Below are positions 53,548 through 63,471 of a DNA stretch of 64,000 nucleotides, in pieces (within the stretch, counting starts at the first letter, position 1; every line of letters starts with the position of its first letter). The position numbers were made by a program, and so were the translations under genes. The notes beneath the pieces are model-generated. The model was not told the origin of the DNA. It was given only the letters and a program-made list of their open reading frames with translations, and ran no database searches. The stretch is from Costus lasius. Lineage: Eukaryota > Streptophyta > Magnoliopsida > Zingiberales > Costaceae. Location of the stretch: NCBI GenBank assembly GCA_027563935.2, contig CM050446.2, positions 128,294,499-128,358,498 of the forward strand. The letters run 5' to 3'.

Positions 53548-54613
53548 AATATCTTATATATGAAAGAAGAAATTAAAGACTACACTACGATGACGATGGT
53601 ATCCTGGACTTTGATGATGAATGAATCATCATTATAACACATCCTATGTTGTTTTCTTTTTTTTTTTTTAATCTATTTTGCCTCTGGATTTAGATTTGCG
53701 ATAAAATTAAATTGATTAACATTTTAAAATATGTGGTTGATTTGGCATTTTTGTGTTTATTATAATTGTCTTTCTTTTGGCATGATGAAGATTCTTGATG
53801 TCATTTCAGATTAGTTTTGTCTTTGATTTAGTAATTACCAATTATTATGATATTGCATTTGAACTTTTAATAATAGAATTTGCATTTACATTTTGGAATA
53901 ATATATTGTGACATTGTTATTTATTTAGAGCATTGTTGTGAAATTGGTAGTTTTTTCTATATAATAATAGTAACAATCATCTACACTACTCATGGATTAT
54001 GATAAATAAAGCATTTAAGTTTTATTTAATTTGATGTTTTGATAACAATTTCTCTTGACACTTTTTAGTTTACTGAAAGATGTATATTTAATATATTATT
54101 ATTATTTTTAAGAATTGACCTCCTCATTTTACTTGGGTGAGCTTGTAGCACCTATTATTAGTGCTCTACTGCTCTAGGCATTTTGAGATATTAGTTCCAT
54201 AAAGCGTCTAGCACCTTTAGTGACTACTTATATGTGCAAATATCTCATTACTTGTGGAAGTGAGTAGGTAGAAGATATTGTCAAAAGAATGGAGAAAAAG
54301 GAAGAACCATTCATGGAAGTATCCTTGGAGACCCTTTCTAAAATACTTGATATACATCCGTGTATACAAGCAAAAGAAAGGAACTCATATTTTCTTGCCT
54401 ATCCATCTTTTAGTTCGGTTTGTAGAAAGCCCATGGAAAATGGAAACAAGAAGTATTACTTGTAAGGATTACAAACTAACTAAAAGGATGAGGAAAGATA
54501 CCAATGGAACTCTTTGAAACACAAGCCTAGTATGAGACCTCTGGATTCGTGTAGTGAGTCCATAATTTGATTACTTGTGTAGGTCAATGTCAAAGGCAAG
54601 CTGGACGATGTAG
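50817..54613 (+). CDS. Tentative unrecognised small gene, about 133 aa
   Basis: Model: a leader exon ending near 50741 (TGG|GTAAGTG), an acceptor GTCCGCAG directly before the ATG at 50817, then exons 50817-50864, 51012-51140, 54268-54461 and 54583-54613. Phases fit. The second exon reads as a natural, open stretch (GFKSALALEG...EDWVAPSPSRIRNP..FYKRIHSPGAA). The third (VEDIVKRMEKKEEPF, SLETLSKILDIHP) looks protein-like and ends at a perfect GTAAGG donor. The last exon is uncertain: in the phase chosen it gives SMSKASWTM and stop, but another phase (VNVKGKLDDVDFIS, stop) is equally protein-like. The first donor could also be GTGAGT at 50882. The 3.1 kb intron is AT-rich. I recognise no family; a decayed gene is possible. 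Confidence 0.35.
53503..53544. repeat. (TA)n microsatellite with repeated flanks
   Basis: About 20 TA units; AGAATATCTTATATA occurs on both sides of the run. Confidence 0.95.
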
Positions 54614-56440
54614 ATTTCATAAGTTAAGAGGTAGAACTTACCAGAAGACAAAGGACACCAGATGGAATATGGTGCGTTGGGAAGTGAGCTTCACTGTACC
54701 ACCGCCTCTTTCATGGCTAGTCAGATTCTAGCTGAGCATTTTTTTGGATCCTTTGAATCATTACTCCATCAGTGAATCTCTATCGAGTTTTTTCTGCAAT
54801 CCAAGTATGGAAATGTACAAGTTCAATGATGGTATACTAGAATCAAATTTCCTTTATTGTAGGCTAGAATTGTTCATTTATCTTCTCTAATTCTTTACCA
54901 AGGCTTTATGAGGTTTTGAGTATCTTTTGCAACTAGCGAACTTAGTGGCAGTTATGGTGTCTAAATTGTTTGCACTGGACCAACATCTAACACAGTGGTA
55001 GTGGTAATAGCCTTCGTTGTCGTTAAAAGATGTAATAACTAAAATGATTGGGATGGTTAAACAAATTCATGCGTCGGGACGTATATCGGTGAATTGGACT
55101 TACGTAGGTCTCACCACCTTATGCTCGATGGAAGAAAACTTGCGAGTGCGACGTTCTGAGTTAGTTAAAGTTTTGTTGAGGAAGCAAGCATGATTGCTGC
55201 TCGACGTTCCTTTGCATGCAATTATACCTTTGTAATATAACATGATTTGGTAGTTCAAAGGCCAAACTCTTTGACGCAAAGCAATCGTAATCATGTGCCA
55301 CACCGCACACCGCTTCACTTGCCAGCTCAATTTTATCCGATCAGATTGATTAAACAATGACTGATCAGATTTAAGTAATGTCTTAGGGACTTGAGTAAGT
55401 AGGAGCTCAATATAAGATTCATCAAATTTGATTATGATAAAACCCCACGATATTCATCTTTTTAATGAAATAAATTTAGTTTAAAATGTGTAAGTCCTTT
55501 TTTTAGTAACTCGCATCGTTGATGTATTCTCGGCAATATTGTGAATTTGTGATTACTAAATTGATATGAAATTTTAGAGTTGTGTGATAGGACAAGAGTA
55601 TATTTAGTATTTTTTTCTACTCGCATAAGAAATCATGGTTGACCTTGTAAGATTTACCTTGTGTATAAGTGAGTCGAGCAATTATTTCTATTGAACTGAA
55701 ATATAATGCAAATATATTATACTATATATTTTAAATTATTAAAATAAATTATTACTCTATTAATTTAAAATATTAAAAATTATAATTCTACCTCTAAATG
55801 ATTAGAGATATTTTGTCGAATATAGTTAATATTAAATATGAAGTAAGAGAGAGGCAAAGAGGAAGAGGATTAAGGGGCAAGGAGGAAGAGGGCTGCGTAA
55901 ACCTGCCATTTCTATACTATTGGGAGGCTTGGAGCTATATAATTAGATGGGATTCAATTCAAAATAGATGAGATAAAAAAAATTTCTAATTATATATATA
56001 ATATTTGAAACTCAAAATTAAAAATCAAATAAATTGCACGATCATAAGTGGCTTTATTCTATGGCTAAGTGGATTGGCCTAGAATGCAGGGTTGGGGCAT
56101 GTAAATTATTAGTCCTAATCAGTGCCAATCTTAGCGGGTCCTTTTTTCAAATCTTTTTTTAAATAATTTTTACTGTTTTTTTTTTTCATAAAAGTTCGCT
56201 CTGTAATTACGATTTGGCAATGAGTGATAGACTGTATTAATTGTGGGTTTTGAAAAAAATTAGTTATCGTCTGTTCTGTTCCCCCAACTTTCTTAAAAAA
56301 AAAGCACAACTTGGAAAATATTTATTATTTCGGGGGGCAATATGGTCTTTTCGTACAAAATACGGTTACGCCACGTCAGCTCACTATAATGGTCTCCCTC
56401 GCTCCGACCGCAACACTTCACTGAAAAATCACCGACTTAC
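54614..56440. other. Intergenic spacer
   Basis: No gene recognised. AT-rich; a short purine-rich block lies at about 55845-55890. Confidence 0.4.
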
Positions 56441-57090
56441 GGCTTCCCTATATATACTCTGCTTCCCTCCCCGGCGCTCCCCATTTTTCGAGAATCACTA
56501 CATCGCTCAATCTCTCTGAGTACGGCTCTGCGGCGAACGGGCGAAAGGTGAGTTCTCATCTTTTTCAAGCTTTTGCACCTACTGCTTCCGAGTTCTTGGT
56601 GGTGTGATCTGTCTTTTTTCTGTTCGTTAATATATCTCTGTATCGAAGAACGTTACTTCAATGTCACGATATGGGTCATCTTTTTCTCATCTGGTCTTTC
56701 GTCGTGATTAGTTACGATTTCGTCGGGTTGCTAGCTTGTCTCCTAAGAAACCCTCATGTTTGATCGATGATCCTGCGTTCGTTCCCTTTTAGTTGATTGT
56801 TTTGCTCCATTTGGTTTTGTATTGGCTTTGATTTCGTTCATGGTAATTGGTCGTCCACTTTTAGTGTATGTGTTTCTCTTCGCTTCTTGTTTTTTCTTAT
56901 CTGAAAAGAAGAATAAGTCCTGAGTTCGATCGCATATTAAGTGGGTTTCTTGAAGAATTTCTTAGTTTTTACGTTTTAGTTGGTGATGACTCGATCTTGA
57001 TTGTTGGGTTTCTTTGATTTCTTATTGATTAGTTTTCTTGGTCATCTTTTCTGGTTTGCATCTTTTCAGAAGAAATTAGGGGGGCGATCG
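56441..57090 (+). promoter_or_regulatory. CCCH gene TATA box, leader exon and 5' UTR intron
   Basis: CTATATATAC at about 56448-56457 is a good TATA box. A leader exon from about 56485 ends at GCGAAAG with a GTGAGT donor (56548). The acceptor CTTTTCAG ends at 57069, 21 bases before the ATG at 57091. Confidence 0.65.
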
Positions 57091-58244
57091 ATGCAGCACC
57101 AGCTTGTTTCTAACGCCAATGGCGATCGCCTCGCCTCTTCTATCGCCTCGACGCCGTTCTTTTCTACAGATCTACGGCCCTTATCTCCCTCGTACCTCAA
57201 CAACTATAATCCTTACTCCATCTTTTCACCCAAGAGCAATCTGCCGCTCGTGACCTCAGGCTCCGTCTCGGTCACTCCGTCGTCTGTTCCTTTCAACGAG
57301 GCGGAGGCAGCTGCCACCGAGAACCGCGTCTATCTGTCTCGTCTTGCACTCCAGTACGAGGAAATAGCCGAGAACTATGACCTCTGTCTTTCCCACCTCC
57401 GTGCCTCCATGGAGGAGGCGGACTCCCTCCGCCGCGAGAACGCAAGTCTTCGAATCGCAAACGACGAGCTCGCCAGGCGACTAGGCCTCATTGCTGGGAG
57501 GCAGGTGAGACGTGTGCCGACATCAGCCGATGTGCCTATCACCAATGACCTCCGCCGCCTAAACCTCTCCGAACCGCCACCACCAGATGACAGCCCCACG
57601 AGTGTGCTAGCCTCTCATGAGAGTGGCGGAAACGGAGACAACCATCAACTTACAGGGCGAGCGGTGCCAGAAAAACGAGTCGCGTTGCCCAAGAGTATTT
57701 CGATCCGATCCAGTGGGTACCTGAAGCTTCACCCGGCTGGCGGAACGGGTTCAATCTCCAATCGAAATGGCCGGTCTCGCGTCTCCAATCCTGTCGCTGT
57801 ATGATTTATTATCCTATCATCCTGTCATTTCTCCAGGGGATCTTTCGCTACATGTCTACCATGTATATATTTCTAAAGCAGGAGCGCGTATGTGTGGGCG
57901 GGGGGAGCAACAAGAAGAATGGTGGAGGGGCAGGAGGGGAAGAGGAACGAGAAGTGGAGGAAGGAGATGGTGACGGAGCATTAGAGCTGGAAGTTTACCA
58001 CCAGGGGATGTTGAAGACTGAGCTGTGCAACAAGTGGGAGGAGAGCGGGGAGTGCCCCTACAGCGACCACTGCCAGTTTGCCCATGGCATCGCCGAACTC
58101 CGCCCTGTTCTCCGTCACCCCCGTTACAAGACCCAGCTTTGCCGAATGATCATCTCCGGCGGCACCTGTCCTTACGGCCACCGCTGCCACTTCCGTCACT
58201 CTCTCCCTCCCTCGGAGCACCAACGCCTCGCGTCCCACCCTTAA
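57091..58244 (+). CDS. Tandem CCCH zinc-finger protein (C3H14/C3H15-like), 356 aa
   Basis: RNA-binding protein of the plant TTP-type class, expected to bind AU-rich mRNA 3' UTRs and to affect decay or cell-wall and stress gene expression. Exon 1 is 57091-57798 (236 codons) and exon 2 is 57882-58244 (120 codons plus stop). The N-terminal part is Ser/Pro-rich, with a helical segment (about 80-135; [40 protein letters not shown]) of coiled-coil character. Two fingers near the C terminus are C-X8-C-X5-C-X3-H: Cys285, 294, 300, His304 and Cys323, 332, 338, His342, with lead-ins MLKTELC and RYKTQLC. The [14 protein letters not shown] linker has TTP-like spacing. A TATA box and 5' UTR intron precede it. 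An alternative acceptor would add Gln before Glu237. The 3' half is duplicated in inverted orientation 3 kb downstream. Confidence 0.95.
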
Positions 58245-58884
58245 GAAAAGCTTGGTATCATTTCTATCAAACCCCAACCTAATTAATGACCATAACAACA
58301 AAAAAGTAAAAGCTTTACCTCAAAAATGAAGAAGGAAAGACAAATAATGTTCAAATAACCACAATCGTTAGCAGATAAAAGAAGCGACGCAATGCCAACA
58401 TAAATAGAGAAGGGTAATTGTGGGTTCTGTTTGTGAATGGCTTCTGATTTGTATATGTTCTGTTATAGTAAATATCTGTAGATGTAAGGAATTAGTGATC
58501 ACTGTTGCAAATACGTTAATTTTGGCATAGGATTATATTCTTCACTGTTAAATAAGGGTGAGAGTACCAAAGTATAGCGGTCTTTATCATCTTAACTTCC
58601 TGGGTTTGTTTGGATTAGTTTCTGTTAATTGTTGAGACAATAAGGTGAACTGGTGAAGGAAGATTGGCAAGGAAGCTGTTTGCTTCTCACTCTTTGTATT
58701 TTCTTGCTCTTAACGTTTTTTTTTTCCATTTGTCATCATCTAACTCATGTAATGATTGAGACACAGTGCCTCTTGAAGCACCTTCTATTCGTCAATCATT
58801 TCTATTATGTAGTCATTTCCATTATGTAGTCGCTGTGCTCCCTTCGGCTGAAAGCAGGAATCATCTTTCATATTTGATTGTTCA
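57955..58884 (+). repeat. Inverted duplication, parent arm (CCCH 3' half plus downstream flank)
   Basis: From the acidic region before the zinc fingers, through the stop and about 640 bp of 3' flank, this matches the reverse strand of 60869-61657. Shared flank landmarks include ACCCCAACCTAATTAATGAC, AAAAGAAGCGACGCAATGCC and CTCATGTAATGATT. The copy is shorter because of deletions. Confidence 0.9.
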
Positions 58885-60710
58885 CCGAAGTAGATAGATC
58901 GATTAATTTCATTGGATAGAAGTTGATGCATTCATTACTTGCATGCCACTGATTACTTGAAGTAAAATATTGATCCGTTGCAAAATCTAATTTGATTTTA
59001 TACAAAAATATTAACATTGCACCTCATTTGGTGAGGATTACTTCAACATATATTGCCCATAACTATCAATGGGCCAAAATGGTAGAGCTTAGTCGTCTAA
59101 TATGGTTGCTTATCTTAATGAGAGTAGAATGGGACTACACGTATTCAATTTAATAGGAAATGGCTAAAGAACATTAGAATATGTAACAAAAAGATCCCAT
59201 CACATCTATACTTCCTATCAAATAATATGAGATAAAAAACTTAGCAAACTTTTGCATCTCATGCTCTAATAAGGAGAATCAAAATTTTCATAGTATTCAC
59301 GTTAGGACTTAATAATCATACAATTTAGGTTCTCAAGTGTATGCCTCATTATGCTAGCAATTTGTGGCCGACATCTATTGTTGTACCTTATAATAGGTTT
59401 ATTTTTCTTTCATCATAGAACTAGATGTGGGCTACGTTTGGGAGTGCGCCTTGACCTGCGGGTCAGGCGGGGCGCCAGTCAAAGCGCCAGTCAAAGTTTT
59501 AATTTCCTTCATTACTTCGGCTCGCGTGAACTGCAGCAAAAACCTGTGGTTGCCGCGAGTCAAAGGTGAGGCCGCACGGCTCGTATTCCCAAACGGAGCC
59601 GTGATTTGCTAGAAGAACGGAAGGACACAATGACACGAGAGAGAGGATAGGGAAATGACATTTGGAGAGAAAAGGCAAGGTATCTTAAGTTAATAAATAA
59701 TTTTTTTAATGTAAATAAACAATCCTCTAACATCATAACTCCACCTGACTTGCCAACCAATTACAAGACGTCATCTAGAAGTTACTTTTTGAATATATAC
59801 ACTTATATTTCACAAATAATTTAGAAAATATTTTCATAATTAAAATATTATTATGTTTTTTTAAAGTAATAGGACTAATTTTATAATAAATTACACAAAT
59901 ATGATCAATAAAATCTAAAGCTTCAACAAAACAATTCAGTTAACTAGTGTCACCAATTTGATGCATGTGAAATGACATTCTCATTATTGAGCATGTACCA
60001 TTGTACTATATATATCACATCTATTGGCTTATAGAGTAAAATACTAACTTCTCATAAAGCACTCGTACAATCCATATACATCTTCTCAATATGTCTATCA
60101 AACTAGCGAGAATTAGCATATCTTCATCTTAACTAATTATTTCCGTAGTATCTTCAAAAGATGTACTTAGAACTTTGATGGGACACAGGATCTTTAGTTT
60201 GTAGATAATAGATTGTGCATTATTTTTGTACAACTTTGTTACACATAATGCTATGAACTATTATAAGCTTAATGAAGGTTAACTGTTATTAGCTAGCTCC
60301 ATGAACTAATAGAGTTTGGTTAAAAAATGAAAGCATGTGAACACGGATATAAATCACTTGGGGAGCCTTTAATTGAAAGGCATTTGGGAATGTTGTGAGG
60401 GTTGAGCACTTAGTCCTAGCAAATCAAGCATTTAGGAATTTAAGCACTCAATTACTAGGAGCATTTGAGATGTTTTTATAAGTTGAGCACATAATACTCT
60501 AATATTTGAAAAAAGATACCTCATAGACTAAATATTTAAGCAACTTACATATTAAATTTATAAAAACTTGGCCTATAAAACTGATCATGAGAACACATTC
60601 AAGATTGAGTCATCACCAATGAAAACGTAAGAACTAAGAAATTCTTCAAGAAAACCACTTAATTTTTTTTCCCAACATTTTGATCGTAGCCGAGACTTTG
60701 GGGAACAATT
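58885..60710. other. Spacer between the inverted arms
   Basis: AT-rich; carries a short TIR element at 59430-59600. No gene seen. Confidence 0.5.
59430..59600. mobile_element. Short GC-rich TIR element between inverted arms
   Basis: About 171 bp beginning GGCTACGTTTGGGAGT and ending ATTCCCAAACGGAGCC, inverted ends with few mismatches. The GC-rich interior contrasts with its AT-rich surroundings. GGCT.CGTTTGGGA ends are common among plant MITEs. No clear target duplication. Confidence 0.65.
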
Positions 60711-60868
60711 TTGGCCAACGCAATTGATTGGATTATATTAGCTCCCCAAATCTTGATTAGCCTGAGAGGCTAAGACTACTGGCCAAAATTTACTCAATTG
60801 GTCGGATTATATTAGTTCCCAAATCTCTAATAGCCGGAGACTGTTGGCCAAAATTATTCCCCAATTGG
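60711..60868. repeat. Imperfect tandem repeat, units of about 65-68 bp
   Basis: Units start at 60711, 60779 and 60844 (partial); they share TTGGCCAA, CAATTG, GGATTATATTAG, CCCAAATCT and TAGCC in order. The array ends where the inverted CCCH copy begins. Confidence 0.75.
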
Positions 60869-61657
60869 TAAACAATCAAATTGTACTTTGCATTGAGATG
60901 ATTGCGCATTCAGCCGAGGGGAGCACAGTGATTATATACTAGAAATGATTGACGAATATAACTTGCTTCAAGAGGCAATGTGTCTTAATCATTACATGAG
61001 TTCGATGATGACAATTGGAAAAAAACGTTAAAGAGCAAGAAAATTCAAAGAGTGAGAAGCAAGCAGTGTTCTTGCCAATCTTCCTTAGTATCTGCAACAG
61101 TGATAACTAATTCCTTACATCTACAGATATTTACTATAACAGATCATATACAAATGAGAAGCCATTCACAAACAGAACCAACAATTACCCTTCTCTATTC
61201 ATACTGGCATTGCGTCGCTTCTTTTATCGGCTAACTATTGTGGTTATTGCACATTATTCGTCTTTCCTTTTTCATTTTTGAGGTAAAGCTTTTACTTTTT
61301 TTGTTGCTATTGTCATTAATTAGGTTGGGGTTTGATGGAAATGATACCAAGATTTTCTTAAGGGCGGTACACGAGGCGTTGGTGGTCCGAGGGAGGGAGA
61401 GAGTGACGGAAGTGGCAGCGGTCGCCGTAAGGAAAGGTGCCGCCGGAGATGATCATTCGGCAAAGCTGGGTCTTGTAACGGGGGTGACGGAGAACAGGGC
61501 GGAGTTCGGCGATGCCATGGGCAAACTGGCAGTGGTCGCTGTAGGGGCACTCCCCGCTCTCTTCCCACTTGTTGCACAGCTCAGTCTTCAACATCCCCTG
61601 GTGGTAAACTTACAGCTCTAATGCTCCGTCACCATCTCCTCCACTTCCTCCACTTTG
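60869..61657 (-). pseudogene. Inverted partial copy of the CCCH gene, damaged
   Basis: Reverse-strand copy of the second exon's zinc-finger region and 3' flank of the gene at 57.1-58.2 kb. Relative to the parent, the Glu codon six codons before Met279 is TAA (complement 61610-61612). The second Cys of finger 2 is Phe (GGTFPYG; complement 61433-61435), which should abolish that finger. A Gly-His in finger 2 is Gly-Asp, and the last residues differ (LVYRP versus LASHP). There is no exon 1 or promoter here. Downstream of the stop an open 78-codon frame remains (61358-61594, from the MLKTELC Met) with finger 1 intact. Its left end abuts the NLR remnant at about 61657. Confidence 0.92.
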
Positions 61658-61659
61658 CA

Positions 61660-63205
61660 TCGTCATCCAAAGATTCCTTGTTAACTCAAAATTTGATTAC
61701 CACTAGTAACAACGTCCTCACTGATTTGTACCTTTGGGTCGAACGAAGGAAAGGTTTGATATCCTCAGAATTGGGGGCTACAATAGATAACCGACGTAGC
61801 TTAATGGAGTCTTCATCTGTAGTACTTGGCAACTGTTTATAAGTATCTGTAATGACCGAGTTCTCACCTCTTGCCAAGAAATGACACAGCGACCGTAACA
61901 CGTCATGCATCGCCCAACACTCAAACTCGTAGTGGTGACGCTGTAGAAGGCTTCTTTGTATTAACTCGTCCAAGTACCCTTGTGCGATTTCCTCCAGCGA
62001 GGGATACTCTTCTTTTTCTACTTTGACTACAAAACCCTCGGCTATCCATAACCGTGTGAGATGTTCCGGTTCAAGTAGAGAATCTTCGCGAAATAAAGAA
62101 CAAAGCATTGCTTAAGGTGCGATGGAAGATCTTCATAGCTCAAGTATAAAGCTTGATGGACTCCGTCTGGAAGCCCTGTCTGTGACCACGACGGACTCCG
62201 CTCGACCCGCTCCCATTCCCACCTACTGAGTTTTCCACATAGGACTCCTCCTATAGCAGTGATGGCTAAGGGAAGCCCGTGGCACTTCTTCACAATCTTT
62301 ATGCCAATATCCTTGAGACTTTCGACGTCACTTTCCTCCTCTGGGTTCTTGGTGACTTTTTTGCACAGGAGCGACCAAGAATCATCCAAAGGTAGTGGAT
62401 TCACGTTATGTATATGAATAGCCTTCATTCGTTCTGCAATCCTTTGGTTGCGCGTGGTCACCAGGACCCTGCTTCCAGCTGCACCAACTTGCAGAGGCTT
62501 GCGCAACAAGTTCTCCCAAATTTGCGCATCCCAAATATCATCGAGCACCAGCAAGAATTTACTGTCCTTCAACACATCCTTGACCTGGGTCACAAGCTGC
62601 CCATTGCTCCAAGCTTCACCAGGACATCCTCCTGCACTAGTAATAATATTTCTTAGAAGATCCGTCTCTTCGAATTCTTGAGACACGCACACCCACATAG
62701 TCGTTTGGAAGTCGGCCTTGATTTTCTGAAAGATGTTCTGAGCCAGGGTGGTCTTTCCAATGCCGCCAACGCCCACAATTGCAAGCACGACCACGTTGGC
62801 ATTTGTGTCCTCTTTCTTATTTATCAACAAATCAATCAGATGTCTGGTGTCCTTTTCAATGGCTTCCCCAGCAATATCAGGCTCCACTTCTGGGGAGGTC
62901 CGGCGACCAACTCGAGTAACCATTCTTCGCCTGTCGGACACCTCGAGATGGAGCGTTGACTTGATGGCCGAGATCTCCTCTAGTCTCTTATTGAGATCTT
63001 TGATTCTGAAGCCGATCTCATGAGTGAACTTAACTCGGCGAAGGCAAGCGAAAAGAGGCAGTATCCGCCAACCTAAGGACGTCTCCTCCGAAGGATGCTC
63101 CTGTGAAGCCCGCTCCTCGGCCACGATCCGGTACTCGTCAAGGATGTCGTCTGCATCGTACATGACGTCCGTGAGGCGGCTCAGCCACCGTTTTACATCC
63201 GGCCG
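61660..63205 (-). pseudogene. CC-NB-ARC resistance gene (NLR) remnant, interrupted at both ends and frameshifted
   Basis: Remnant of an intracellular immune receptor. From the right: the end of an Rx-type coiled coil (VKRWLSRLTDVMYDADDILD, the EDVID-like region), then NB-ARC with P-loop GVGGIGKTTLAQ, RNBS-A FQTTMWVCVSQ, Walker B KFLLVLDDIWD, RNBS-B GSRVLVTTRNQ, GLPL as CHGLPLAITAIGG and RNBS-D LPSHLKQCF. Near 62099-62107 a short deletion shifts the frame: the residues expected between QCF and CSLF are missing, and the continuation is in another frame. After it come RLWIAEGF, the MHD motif (AMHDVLRSL) and the first part of the LRR linker (SVRTLLL), then a stop at 61686. The LRR domain is absent: sequence turns into the inverted CCCH copy. 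The N-terminal coiled-coil part lies beyond a copia insertion at 63206. Not functional as it stands. Confidence 0.92.
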
Positions 63206-63464
63206 TGTTGTAAGCACAATCGAACAAGACAAACTAGAGAAAAGAAAACAAAAAACAGAAGCAAACTTGTTTTTTGTTATATATAAAAATGGTTTACAAG
63301 CTTCTAATTTATAGGGATCAAATGTTCCTTAGGTTACAGCGAAATTAAACACTACTATTAATAATAAACGTGAAACGAAGTGTTTCACAAGAAACTAAGG
63401 GATTTCAAAAACCAGAAGTGTCACCATTTATTGAGCTTGGTTTAATGTGATACTCTTTCCAACA
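63206..63464 (-). repeat. Copia 3' LTR, about 259 bp
   Basis: TG...CA termini on the element strand (TGTTGG...ACAACA), an AATAAA polyadenylation-type signal inside, a TATATATAA stretch in its second half, and a purine tract abutting its start. Confidence 0.88.
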
Positions 63465-63471
63465 GCCTCCC

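Noticed and set aside
63180..63232. Continuous open frame running from the LTR into the NLR, as if the protein started there
   Set aside because: The first residues are encoded by the LTR; the junction is an insertion site, not a native N terminus.
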